The notes beneath the pieces were generated by a model. That model was not told the origin of the DNA. It ran no database searches and saw only the letters and a program-made list of their open reading frames with translations. Shown here piece by piece: positions 16,958-24,582 of a DNA stretch of 64,000 nucleotides (position 1 is the first letter of the stretch; each line of letters begins with the position of its first letter). A program made the position numbers and the translations under genes. Origin of the DNA: Paenibacillus wynnii (lineage in GTDB: Bacteria > Bacillota > Bacilli > Paenibacillales > Paenibacillaceae); NCBI RefSeq assembly GCF_030812855.1, contig NZ_JAUSTK010000005.1:1-64000 (forward strand). Reading direction: 5' to 3'.

Positions 16958-18190
16958 TTAGAAATTAATTCCCGATTCCGTTGAGGCCCAGGACTTTTTC
17001 CATGAGCGAGTAACCGCAATGAAGATAAGTGTGGTTACTAGAACAATGCTACCCACAACTAGAAACCCAGTTACATGTGAGCCTGTCGATTCTTTTAAAG
17101 GACCCAGTATATATTTAGGAAGTAAATATCCTCCCAAGCCGCCGGCAGCACCCACGATTCCAGTTACAACGCCGATTTCCTTGGAAAAACGTTGAGGAAC
17201 AATTTGGAACACCGATCCGTTACCCATCCCCAGGCAAGCCATCATAACACTTGTATAAATAAGCATAACCAGGAAAGAACTAGGCATCGTAGCAATCGCA
17301 AACGCACTTATTGTAATCACACTGTACAAAATACCCAAGAAGCGCATTCCGCCGATTTTATCTGCAATCCAACCGCCTACAGGTCTAAAGAAGCTGCCTG
17401 CGATGACTGTTATGGTCACCAAGTAACCTACCTGTACCTTGGTAATACCCCCAGGGTTTACGTTATCCCCGTACACATCATAGAAGAAAATGCTGAAGTA
17501 GCTGGCAAATCCAACAAAACCGCCGAAGGTAATTGCGTAGAAAATGGAGAACCACCAGGTTTCTGCAAATTTAAACACACTGAGGTAATCCTTCATAGTT
17601 TTAGGTGCAGGCGCATTAGGAGCATCCTTAGCGAGGATGGCATAGACGATAAGTACGATGACCAAAGGGATAATGGCGAGACCAAACACATTGTGCCATC
17701 CATAAGCTTCTGCTAATTGAGGTCCGAAAAAGGTAGCGAGTGCAGTACCGCTATTTCCTGCTCCGGCAATCCCCATCGCCAGACCTTGATATTGAGGAGG
17801 GTACCAGCGGCTGGCTAAGGAAAGCGAGACGGCAAAGCTCGCACCGGCAAAACCGAGTAAAAATCCAATGGATTGAATTTGGAGCAAGTTCGTTCCGCCT
17901 AACCAGCCCCAGAGCAGAGGGAGAATGGTAAGGATCATCCCAATAAGTCCTGCCTTTTTAGCACCGATACGATCTGCCAAGATCCCCATCGGTATCCGAA
18001 ATACGGATCCACCCAGGATAGGAATGGCAACCATCGTTGCTTTCTGAGTATCTGACAAACCAAAATCCTTAGTAATGAAAAGGGATAAGGACCCACAAAG
18101 CACCCAAATCATAAAGCTTACATCAAAGTACAGAAAGGCTGACAACAAACTTGGAGAGTGACCTGCTTTACGAAAACTTTTTGCTTCCAT
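16958..18190 (-). CDS. narK: Nitrate/nitrite MFS transporter (NarK/NasA family)
   Basis: 410 residues, twelve predicted membrane segments. The NNP-family signatures are visible: GFLLGFAGASFAVSLSLASRWYPP early, AGAGNSGTALATFFGPQLAE in helix 5, and a second GMGNGSVFQIVPQRF, then GIVGAAGGLGGYLLP in helix 11. These Gly-rich motifs and the conserved Arg residues define nitrate/nitrite carriers. ATG 18190 follows AAAGGGGG. It is the first gene of the nitrate unit, with a ~255-nt leader containing an intrinsic terminator (18293-18346) and a promoter at 18454-18482. Confidence 0.92.
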   Translation of the reverse strand: MEAKSFRKAGHSPSLLSAFLYFDVSFMIWVLCGSLSLFITKDFGLSDTQKATMVAIPILGGSVFRIPMGILADRIGAKKAGLIGMILTILPLLWGWLGGTNLLQIQSIGFLLGFAGASFAVSLSLASRWYPPQYQGLAMGIAGAGNSGTALATFFGPQLAEAYGWHNVFGLAIIPLVIVLIVYAILAKDAPNAPAPKTMKDYLSVFKFAETWWFSIFYAITFGGFVGFASYFSIFFYDVYGDNVNPGGITKVQVGYLVTITVIAGSFFRPVGGWIADKIGGMRFLGILYSVITISAFAIATMPSSFLVMLIYTSVMMACLGMGNGSVFQIVPQRFSKEIGVVTGIVGAAGGLGGYLLPKYILGPLKESTGSHVTGFLVVGSIVLVTTLIFIAVTRSWKKSWASTESGINF

Positions 18191-18292
18191 TACAAAAACC
18201 CCCTTTAATAGTTGAACTGCCTAATTCTTTTCATGAAATACTTCAATAATCTCTGTAAATCCTCCATTCTTATCTTATTTCATCTCTGGGCG

Positions 18293-18346
18293 AAAAAAGG
18301 CCGACTAACAGAACCCGCATAATATGCGAATTAAGTGAATCGGCCT
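18293..18346 (-). terminator. Intrinsic terminator inside the narK leader
   Basis: On the minus strand GAGGCCGA... pairs with TCGGCC followed by TTTTTT. A nested perfect hairpin CGCAT/ATGCG is at 18316-18328. It sits ~100 bp before the start codon and after the promoter, so it would attenuate narK unless prevented. Confidence 0.75.
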
Positions 18347-18359
18347 CATTGCCTATGCA

Positions 18360-18435
18360 GCTACGTCATCGTAACTGACTTTTATTAAGTTTTGAACCTC
18401 GGGCTCGCGGAGGACACATCATTGTGTCGTCGAGC
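18360..18435 (-). promoter_or_regulatory. Two leader hairpins upstream of the narK attenuator
   Basis: Minus-strand hairpin 1 (18403-18435): outer stem GCTCG/CGAGC and inner stem GACACA/TGTGTC with loop ATGA. Hairpin 2 (18360-18375): GTTACG/CGTAGC, also with loop ATGA. Two hairpins before a terminator is the layout of antitermination targets and riboswitches. I cannot match it to a named riboswitch class. Confidence 0.5.
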
Positions 18436-18453
18436 TAATGAATCTTAACTGTT

Positions 18454-18482
18454 ACTATAAATAGCTTTTTAGTTTGTGTCAA
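18454..18482 (-). promoter_or_regulatory. Sigma-A promoter of the nitrate operon
   Basis: On the minus strand TTGACA (18477-18482), 17-bp spacer, TATAGT (18454-18459). The predicted transcript start is near 18447, giving a leader of about 255 nt. Confidence 0.8.
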
Positions 18483-18549
18483 TAAACATAACGTAAAAAT
18501 TCTAAATAATTAAGTTTTAATCAAATATCGCCTGTATTTTAGCCTTTTA

Positions 18550-18566
18550 TGTAACATAATATAACA
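18550..18566. promoter_or_regulatory. GlnR/TnrA box
   Basis: TGTAACATAATATAACA fits every position of the Bacillus TnrA/GlnR consensus TGTNANAWWWTNTNACA. It lies between the divergent nitrate operon and the dioxygenase gene, centred about 110 bp upstream of the predicted narK transcript start. This points to nitrogen control of nitrate uptake. Confidence 0.8.
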
Positions 18567-18590
18567 TTTGTCACAAAAACCATTTCGTTC

Positions 18591-18619
18591 TTTACAAACA
18601 TAATGAAACCAGCTATACT
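18591..18619 (+). promoter_or_regulatory. Sigma-A promoter of the VOC dioxygenase gene
   Basis: TTTACA (18591-18596), 17-bp spacer, TATACT (18614-18619). The GlnR/TnrA box is just upstream. Confidence 0.7.
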
Positions 18620-18737
18620 TAAGAAAGTAAGTGTGTAACTGGAATGATTACAAGTTTAATGTTTAATTTATTAACAGTGAACAATACTGATTATCTATCT
18701 TTAGGATGTTCAAAGAAGATTAAGGGAGGATTTATGT

Positions 18738-19619
18738 ATGAGTGGAACAACTACAACGCTGCACCAGGATGTCGAGATTGGTCTAGTGCAGATTAGAGTC
18801 AGCGAATTGGAGCGTTCACTGGATTTTTATCAAAATGTCGTAGGGCTGAAGGTTTTGCGGCAGAAGGGCCGGGAGGTCGAGATGACTGCGGATGGACAGA
18901 ATGTTCTATTGATTCTGCGGGAAATTGAGAATGCGAAGGTGCTGCGCAGGAATTCGGTAGCCGGATTATATCATTTTGCTATTCTTGTTCCGGATCGTCC
19001 TAGTCTAGGGCTGGTATTGCGTAATTTGATCTCTTCGGGGATTCATGTAGGCCAAGGTGATCATCTGGTGAGTGAAGCGCTGTACATTCAGGATCCGGAT
19101 AATAACGGGATTGAGATTTATCGTGACCGTCCAAGGGATTCCTGGAGACACGACGCTGAAGGGCATGTTGTCATGAGTACGGATCCGGTCGATGTGGATG
19201 GGCTGTTGGCAGCTTCCGAAGATCTCACATGGAGTGGTTTGCCTGCGGGAACCGTGATTGGGCATGTTCATTTTCACGTAGGAGATCTGGGCAAAGCCAA
19301 GAATTTCTATGTTGATTTGCTCGGCTTTGAACTGACTGCTTATTATGGAGACGCGGCAATGTTCATTTCGGCCGGAGGATATCATCACCATATCGGTCTT
19401 AATATTTGGGCCGGTCAAGGTGCACCTGCAGCCCCGGTAGATGCGGCGGGGATTGATTATTTCACCTTGCTGCTGCCAAGCGATGAAGAACGTTCAGCTG
19501 TAGTGGAACGAGTCCGCAAGGCTGGGTATACAGTGGATGAATTGGACGGCGTGCCGGTTCTTAGAGATCCGTGGAACATTGGAATTAAATTACTATATAG
19601 ACTGAAAGCCCATCATTAA
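18738..19619 (+). CDS. VOC-family protein, CatE-like extradiol dioxygenase
   Basis: 293 residues with two glyoxalase/bleomycin-resistance (VOC) modules: residues ~13-130 (VQIRVSELERSLDFYQNVVGL, YIQDPDNNGIEIYRDRP) and ~170-290 (IGHVHFHVGDLGKAKNFYVDLLGF, GYHHHIGLNIW). The His in GHVHFHV and in GYHHHIGLN correspond to two of the Fe(II) ligands of catechol-2,3-dioxygenases such as B. subtilis CatE. The expected C-terminal Glu ligand is not obvious (WNIGIKLLY), so activity is uncertain. ATG 18738 follows GGGAGGA. An out-of-frame ATG at 18734 overlaps it. It is followed by a repeat island rather than another gene. Confidence 0.85.
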   Translation: MSGTTTTLHQDVEIGLVQIRVSELERSLDFYQNVVGLKVLRQKGREVEMTADGQNVLLILREIENAKVLRRNSVAGLYHFAILVPDRPSLGLVLRNLISSGIHVGQGDHLVSEALYIQDPDNNGIEIYRDRPRDSWRHDAEGHVVMSTDPVDVDGLLAASEDLTWSGLPAGTVIGHVHFHVGDLGKAKNFYVDLLGFELTAYYGDAAMFISAGGYHHHIGLNIWAGQGAPAAPVDAAGIDYFTLLLPSDEERSAVVERVRKAGYTVDELDGVPVLRDPWNIGIKLLYRLKAHH

Positions 19620-19636
19620 CTTCCAACAGGTTCGTA

Positions 19637-19656
19637 TTGATGCTTCTCATAAACGT
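19637..19656 (+). repeat. Left boundary repeat of intergenic island, copy 2
   Basis: Exact second copy of the 20-bp sequence at 8719-8738, 18 bp after the dioxygenase stop codon. Confidence 0.7.
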
Positions 19657-19761
19657 AGTAACGTTAATTTTGGATACAAGGCGCTTGCTACCGCTCCTAT
19701 GGTTTTCATATTACCTTTCGTTCCTTCTCGCTCTTTGATTTTTTTCTTCAGCCTATTCAGC

Positions 19762-19952
19762 TTATTTAGAAGGAATTTTTCCTACTAATTTAAGGATTCA
19801 AACCCTTTGGTGTTATTTAGAGGGAATCTTCCCCTCTAATATCAGGTTTTAGTACAATATAGATAATTTTATTGAATTTATAGGGATTTTTTCCCTCTAT
19901 ATGTTGATTAAACGGTTTTATTTATGATTTACAGGGAAGCTTTCCCTCTAAA
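19762..19952. repeat. Array of four palindromic units (type B) spaced 51/62/52 bp
   Basis: Units near 19762, 19813, 19874 and 19926 share the form TTTAnAGGGAAnnTTTCCCTCTA, with palindromic AGGGAA/TTCCCT cores. The spacers (about 25-35 bp) differ. One single unit of the same family occurs at 9784-9811 in the other island. There is no cas gene, so this is not CRISPR. Confidence 0.65.
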
Positions 19953-20181
19953 CTTTATTTATGACAGGTACAGAGTCCTCGTAGCAAACGGGTTCTAAAA
20001 CAAACTTGTAATTATCAGTTACTAGAGAACAAACAAATCTGTGAGTGGTTCTCACCGCTTGGTCCTATATGAACTCCTAAACATCTTCGTAAGGCCACTC
20101 ACGGTTGGAAACTCAAAGCCTAACATACTCCATAGTTACTACTACATTCCCAATTCCCAAGGAGTAAATCTTTAGTGCAAT
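19941..20181 (+). repeat. Conserved right block of intergenic island, copy 2
   Basis: 19941-20032 matches 9800-9892 and 20157-20181 matches 9905-9929. Between them this copy carries ~125 extra bp with an inverted repeat GTGAGTGG / CCACTCAC (20041 to ~20103). No ORF is seen. Confidence 0.7.
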
Positions 20182-20226
20182 TTATATAGTTAAGCACTCG
20201 CTATAAAAATTAGGAGGGTACAGGGG

Positions 20227-20613
20227 ATGGAAATTGCAGTTATTGGTGCCAGTGGGAAAGCGGGAAGTCGTATCGTTAAGGAAGCGTTGGATAGAGGTCA
20301 TGAGGTAACAGCGATCGTACGGTCTTCATCTAAGGTTACTAACCCAAAAGCCAATGTGGTTGAGAAAGATGTGTTTGCTTTAACGTCTGAAGATTTGAAG
20401 GGTTTTGACGTTGAAGTAAATGCTTTTGCCGCTCCGATGGGGGAGGAACATCTGCATGTGGATGCCGGAAATATCCTTGTTGAAGCGCTAAGAAATCTAC
20501 CCGGCACGAGACTGATTGTAGTTGGCGGAGCCGGAAGCTTATATGTGGATGAAGCGAAGACGCTGAAAGTAATCGATACACCAGGATTTCCTGACTTCGT
20601 GAATCCTGAATAA
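20227..20613 (+). CDS. NAD(P)-binding (SDR-like, YwnB-type) protein, C-terminally truncated
   Basis: 128 residues starting MEIAVIGASGKAGSRIVKEAL, the NAD(P)-binding GxxGxxG loop of atypical SDRs, with RLIVVGGAGSLYVDEA further on. The same family (YwnB and relatives) normally has ~200-215 residues. Here the frame stops at PGFPDFVNPE, just after the central strands, and a terminator follows at once, so about 80 C-terminal residues holding part of the substrate site are missing. RBS AGGAGG and ATG are intact. It may be an expressed truncated protein or a decaying gene. The missing part is not visible downstream. Confidence 0.7.
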   Translation: MEIAVIGASGKAGSRIVKEALDRGHEVTAIVRSSSKVTNPKANVVEKDVFALTSEDLKGFDVEVNAFAAPMGEEHLHVDAGNILVEALRNLPGTRLIVVGGAGSLYVDEAKTLKVIDTPGFPDFVNPE

Positions 20614-20618
20614 GATCA

Positions 20619-20655
20619 AGAGAGGCAGAGTCGGTTTGCGGCTTTGCCTCTTTTT
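20619..20655 (+). terminator. Intrinsic terminator
   Basis: AGAGGCA/TGCCTCT stem followed by TTTTT after the truncated SDR-like gene. Confidence 0.75.
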
Positions 20656-20661
20656 AATATA

Positions 20662-21426
20662 TTAACCTTCTGTATTCCCCTCTGAGGTCAGTTCGGTAAT
20701 TCGTTTCTGTATATCTCCTTGGTACAGGCCGCCGTGATAGCAAATGACTGTCTTAATCTCATATTCGCTGAAATGGGTCAATGAAATTAGGGCTTCTTTC
20801 AGATTTGGGGTAGCTCTTGGGTCAGGTCCATACAACTCACCGTCCAGGACAGTTAATGCATCACCGGCTATAAGTGTCTGGCTCTCATGATGGTACAGGC
20901 TAAGATGGCCCGGGCTATGGCCAGGCGTATGAATGACTGTTATTCCACCTGCATAGGGCAGTCTATCCCTGTTCCCAATGGTGTTATCCACTCTTCCTTT
21001 GGGTGGGTTTGCGAGCAAGGATAGAAACGCCCGTCGCCATTCCTCAGGTACATGTGCTGGAATCATGGCTTCAGCAGCAGCCAGAGCCTCCGGTGTATGC
21101 TTTAGCAGCATTTTGTCACCTTGAATATAAGGCTGCTCGATTTCATGTGCCAGAACCGCAAGCTCCGAAGGGCCTTCTGTCAGGATAGAGGGCAGGCTTC
21201 CGATATGGTCCAAATCCTGATGGGTGATGATAATAGTGCGCAGCTTAGACCAAGGTACGTTAGCCTCTCTAAAAGCCTCCTTAAATTTTCCCAGCAGACC
21301 GGGGTAGCCGGTATCCACCAACACCGCTGAATTCTCATCCCAGAACAGGGTAGGATATAGGGTGTCACTTCCGCCCATGACCTGTACCGTTAGTTCCAAC
21401 ATTTCTATTCCTTTGGCAATATGCAT
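20662..21426 (-). CDS. MBL-fold metallo-hydrolase
   Basis: 254 residues. Zinc-binding motifs are IIITHQDLDHIGS (HxxxDH), HTPGHSPGHLSLY (second His), GDALTVLDGE (bridging Asp) and ICYHGG (last His). All metallo-beta-lactamase-fold ligands are present, so it is probably an active hydrolase of the general (not antibiotic-class) type acting on thioesters, lactones or phosphodiesters. There is no signal peptide. ATG 21426 follows CGGAGGGAT. It is convergent with the SDR-like gene and alone on its strand. Confidence 0.88.
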   Translation of the reverse strand: MHIAKGIEMLELTVQVMGGSDTLYPTLFWDENSAVLVDTGYPGLLGKFKEAFREANVPWSKLRTIIITHQDLDHIGSLPSILTEGPSELAVLAHEIEQPYIQGDKMLLKHTPEALAAAEAMIPAHVPEEWRRAFLSLLANPPKGRVDNTIGNRDRLPYAGGITVIHTPGHSPGHLSLYHHESQTLIAGDALTVLDGELYGPDPRATPNLKEALISLTHFSEYEIKTVICYHGGLYQGDIQKRITELTSEGNTEG

Positions 21427-21629
21427 TAGATCCCTCCGTTATGGCGGTAGTCTTGAGACAATGCATATCATACTGAATTCAATAATTTATTTCAATAGCA
21501 AAATTTTATATTATAACACAAATAAATATTTTTGTCAATAGATGAAATGAGCTTTGCCCCCGTTGAAATCTTTACGCTATAATAACGAAAATACATAGGG
21601 AATTGGAAACACTTCAAGGGGGATTAAGA

Positions 21630-22160
21630 ATGAGCGATATAACCGTAACAACACTTTCATTTGCCGAAATTGAGGAAGAACATCTGCCGGAAGTGCTCGA
21701 TATTTATAACTATTATGTGCTGAACACTACGGTTTCTTTTCACACGGAGCCCCTTAGCTTAACTGAGATGCGGCAAGCTATGCTGAATGGAGATCCAAGG
21801 TTCAAATCGTTCGCCGTCCTGCAAGGCGGTGAGATGCTGGGTTATGTGCTTATTACTCGCCACAAGAACAAACAAGCCTACGATACTTCTGGTGAAATCA
21901 GTGTGTATTTGAAACCGGGCTGTACGGGTAGAGGTATAGGGGAGAGTGCCCTGCATTTTATCGAAAAGAAAGCTGCCGAACTTGAATTTCATGTCCTGGT
22001 GGCTACCGTATGTTCGGAGAATGAACGAAGCCGTCAGCTGTTTCAGAGAAATGGGTATGAACAAAGTGCCTACTTTAAGGAAATTGGCAGCAAGTTCGGC
22101 AGAAGACTGGACATCGCCAGTTACCAAAAAATCATTGGAAACACGAGTTCCATAACATAA
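21630..22160 (+). CDS. GNAT N-acetyltransferase (PAT/phosphinothricin type)
   Basis: 176 residues from ATG 21630, chosen because AAGGGGG lies 8 bp upstream. The TTG at 21603 has none. The N-terminus DIYNYYVLNTTVSFHTEPLSL is the hallmark of phosphinothricin-type acetyltransferases. The acetyl-CoA site is YLKPGCTGRGIGESAL, and the C-terminal region has VATVCSENERSRQLFQRNGY. It acetylates an amino compound, and the natural substrate is unknown. It is a single gene, with promoter elements for the next gene beginning ~90 bp downstream. Confidence 0.85.
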   Translation: MSDITVTTLSFAEIEEEHLPEVLDIYNYYVLNTTVSFHTEPLSLTEMRQAMLNGDPRFKSFAVLQGGEMLGYVLITRHKNKQAYDTSGEISVYLKPGCTGRGIGESALHFIEKKAAELEFHVLVATVCSENERSRQLFQRNGYEQSAYFKEIGSKFGRRLDIASYQKIIGNTSSIT

Positions 22161-22248
22161 AACGCCCCCTGTTTCATAGGTATATTTGTCATATATAAAC
22201 CGGTAAAATGTCGAAAAAAGTTCGTAAGAAGTCCGTGTTTTCCGTGTA

Positions 22249-22277
22249 TTGACGCTGGTTTTCAGGTATACTTTATA
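22249..22277 (+). promoter_or_regulatory. Probable sigma-A promoter of the degV-type gene
   Basis: TTGACG (22249-22254), 17-bp spacer, TTTATA (22272-22277), 45 bp before the start codon. The -10 is weak. Confidence 0.5.
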
Positions 22278-22321
22278 AGATTCATCCAACTATTTTCCTC
22301 ACGAAAGAGAGAAGTGACTCT

Positions 22322-23179
22322 ATGAAACCTATCGCTTGGGTAACGGATAGCACCAGTACACTTGATCCCGAATTTGCCAGGAATAACCACGTGTACATTG
22401 TGCCGTTGCGTCTAATTGTTAACGATGAGAGCTACAAAGAAAATATAGAAATTACCCCTGAACAGTTCTATGATAAAATGCGTGAGCACGAAAAAGTGAG
22501 CAGTTCTCAGCCGCCAATTGGTGAGTTCATCGAATTGTACGAGCAGTTAAAGGGTGAATACGAAGAAATTATCGCTGTACACTGCTCATCAGAGCTTAGC
22601 GGTACATTTAGCACCTCTTTACAGGCTGCTGAGATCGCCGAAACTTCTATCGTTGGAATTGATTCCAAGGTTGGAGCTTATCCGATCCGGGAAATGATTA
22701 TGCGGGGAATTCATTGGCATAACATGGGCTTTTCCGTGAATGAAATCAAAGAGAAGATTGAGAATATTATTCAAAATATGTCCTTTTACTTAATCCCTTC
22801 CAGCTTGACGCATCTTCACCGCGGTGGACGATTGTCCGGCTCTCAGCTGGTATTGGGCCAATTGCTGCGCATCAATCTGCTGCTGCGTTTTGACGAAGGT
22901 AAGGTTATTGTGGATGAGAAAATCCGGACGTTCAAGAAGACCAAGCAAAGACTGCTGGAGATTCTGAAAAAGGATCTGGAACTCATTAAAGATGTGTGCA
23001 TTATGCATGCTAACAATATGGAAGAAGCCTTGAAGCTGGAAGAAGAAATCAAGGATATGGCTCCAACTTTACGCACAGAGATTATGACCTTTGTTCCTGT
23101 CGCAGGTATCCATGCGGGAGAAGGTACGTTAGCCTTATCCTGGATTAAGAATAACAGCATCAACAGTATACTGGCTTAA
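22322..23179 (+). CDS. DegV-family fatty-acid-binding protein
   Basis: 285 residues with the DegV signatures: IAWVTDSTSTLDPEFA, then VYIVPLRLIVNDESYKE, SSQPPIGEFIELYEQL (SQPS-like loop) and AVHCSSELSGTFSTSLQAAE, plus FYLIPSSLTHLHRGGRLSG. The FakB/DegV fold binds one long-chain fatty acid, presenting it to the kinase FakA for phospholipid synthesis. The conserved Ser-rich loop and HRGGR segment are intact. RBS AGAGAGAAG. A hairpin terminator follows. Confidence 0.92.
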   Translation: MKPIAWVTDSTSTLDPEFARNNHVYIVPLRLIVNDESYKENIEITPEQFYDKMREHEKVSSSQPPIGEFIELYEQLKGEYEEIIAVHCSSELSGTFSTSLQAAEIAETSIVGIDSKVGAYPIREMIMRGIHWHNMGFSVNEIKEKIENIIQNMSFYLIPSSLTHLHRGGRLSGSQLVLGQLLRINLLLRFDEGKVIVDEKIRTFKKTKQRLLEILKKDLELIKDVCIMHANNMEEALKLEEEIKDMAPTLRTEIMTFVPVAGIHAGEGTLALSWIKNNSINSILA

Positions 23180-23232
23180 AAAAATGCCCGCCTGGCATAA
23201 GGACTACATCCTTGTGTGGGCGGACATTTTTT
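23180..23232. terminator. Terminator between convergent genes
   Basis: AAAAATGCCCGCC pairs with GGGCGG-CATTTTTT. It can act for both the DegV gene and the exporter operon. Confidence 0.75.
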
Positions 23233-23260
23233 GTGAAGGACTCCTTATTTAGGGGAGCCT

Positions 23261-23683
23261 TTATTTGTTTTTTCGGCGAAACATTTGTCCGAGCACTTCA
23301 CTCAGTACAAGACCTGTAGCGATAGCCCCGGAGAGTAATAAAGCCTGCGTGGCAATTTGTACAGCTTGGGTATTATCGTTCTCCACGAACTTCCGCATAG
23401 CGTCATAAGCCATACCGCCCGGTACAAGTGGAATAATGCCGCCAACACTGAAAATGATGACAGGCATTTTGAAAGAACGGGCAAAAATTTGGCTGATAAC
23501 ACCCACAACGACCGTAGCGCCGAAAGTGGCGATGACGGCTTCCCACTCCTGATCCAGCTGTAGATAAACCATCCATCCCACCATACCGGCAATTCCGCAT
23601 TGTAGCAGTGCGCGCTTAGGAGCATTGAACAGAATGCAGAACGTAGCAGCGGCGATAAAACTGGTTATAAGTTGCAAAATCAT
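23261..23683 (-). CDS. ThrE-type exporter, small subunit (YjjB/DUF3815-like)
   Basis: 140 residues, mostly hydrophobic with four likely membrane segments. The motif GGIIPLVPGGMAYDAMRKFVEND is typical of the small half of split threonine/serine exporters. It lies 29 bp downstream of the larger half. The two halves correspond to the single-chain ThrE of actinobacteria. The role is export of small amino acids or dicarboxylates across the membrane. The substrate is inferred from family only. Confidence 0.85.
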   Translation of the reverse strand: MILQLITSFIAAATFCILFNAPKRALLQCGIAGMVGWMVYLQLDQEWEAVIATFGATVVVGVISQIFARSFKMPVIIFSVGGIIPLVPGGMAYDAMRKFVENDNTQAVQIATQALLLSGAIATGLVLSEVLGQMFRRKNK

Positions 23684-23711
23684 GAACGACTAACCTCTTT
23701 CGCAGGGATGA

Positions 23712-24479
23712 TTAAAAAAGTGAGAGTACTAGACCGATCCCGGTTCCGATCGCAAACGCCGTCAAAAAAGCGTCGGCTCCTTTGGATAGACCTGAGACCA
23801 AATGGCCAGCCATTAAATCACGAACCGCATTTGTGATGAGCAGCCCTGGCACTAATGGCATTACAGAACCAATAATAATTTTATCCATTTCCTGCCCTAA
23901 GCCTACCTGGACAGAATAAAAGGCGAGAAGACCTATTAGGAATGAGGCGGAGAATTCTGCAAAGAATCTTACTTGTACAATCCAATGCAAATAAATCACC
24001 GCTCCATATCCTAATCCTGATATAAACAACGCCGGGAGGGCGTCCCACAAGCTTCCTTTGAACATCACAGTGAAGCAGGCACCCGTTAGTGCTGCGGCAG
24101 CAATTTGCAGCCAAATAGGATAAGCATGGGCAGCGTCATCTACCTCACTGAGGCGCTCGCGCGCTTCAGCAGCTGTAATTTGGCGTTCGCTGAGACGGCG
24201 TGAGATGTCATTGACCTCGGATACCTTTTGTAAATCCGTTGTCCGCTCCGCGATTCGGAACAGCTTAGCGGGTTCGATCCTGCTGGTAGTGAACATAATA
24301 ACGGTTGGCGTTACATAGCTATGGGCTCCCGGGAATCCGAGAGATGCCGCCATACGTGTCATAGTATCCTCTACTCGGTAAGTTTCCGCACCGCTCTGCA
24401 GCATGATTTTTCCGGCTAGAAGGCAGAGGTCAATAATTTCATGTATAGAAGTATTGCTGTTGTAGCCTGTGCTGTCCAA
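23712..24479 (-). CDS. ThrE-type exporter, large subunit (YjjP/DUF1212-like)
   Basis: 255 residues from TTG 24479, chosen because GGGGAGGG precedes it. The open frame continues upstream to 24545 without a ribosome site. The N-terminal soluble part has LLAGKIMLQSGAETYRVEDTM and SYVTPTVIMFTTS, family signatures. The C-terminal half holds about five membrane helices including IIIGSVMPLVPGLLITNAVRD. It forms the exporter together with the small subunit encoded just downstream. Confidence 0.87.
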   Translation of the reverse strand: MDSTGYNSNTSIHEIIDLCLLAGKIMLQSGAETYRVEDTMTRMAASLGFPGAHSYVTPTVIMFTTSRIEPAKLFRIAERTTDLQKVSEVNDISRRLSERQITAAEARERLSEVDDAAHAYPIWLQIAAAALTGACFTVMFKGSLWDALPALFISGLGYGAVIYLHWIVQVRFFAEFSASFLIGLLAFYSVQVGLGQEMDKIIIGSVMPLVPGLLITNAVRDLMAGHLVSGLSKGADAFLTAFAIGTGIGLVLSLF

Positions 24480-24582
24480 CTTCTTTCGACCCTCCCCTAG
24501 AATGTTATATCTTACGATTGTCGCCTCATTGTTCGAAAATATCAACCCTTATCCCATTAATTAATAATTTTCCAGTCAAATT

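Noticed and set aside
18293..18435. Molybdenum-cofactor or other named riboswitch in the narK leader
   Set aside because: Only a short CCUCCG...GAGG likeness. The conserved core and peripheral stems cannot be matched by eye.
18633..18651. Second TnrA box (TGTAACTGGAATGATTACA)
   Set aside because: The half-sites are two bases too far apart (19 bp rather than 17) and the centre does not fit WWW.
19762..19952. CRISPR array reading of the type B palindromes
   Set aside because: Units vary in sequence, spacers are short and unequal, no cas genes are near, and one unit occurs alone in the other island.
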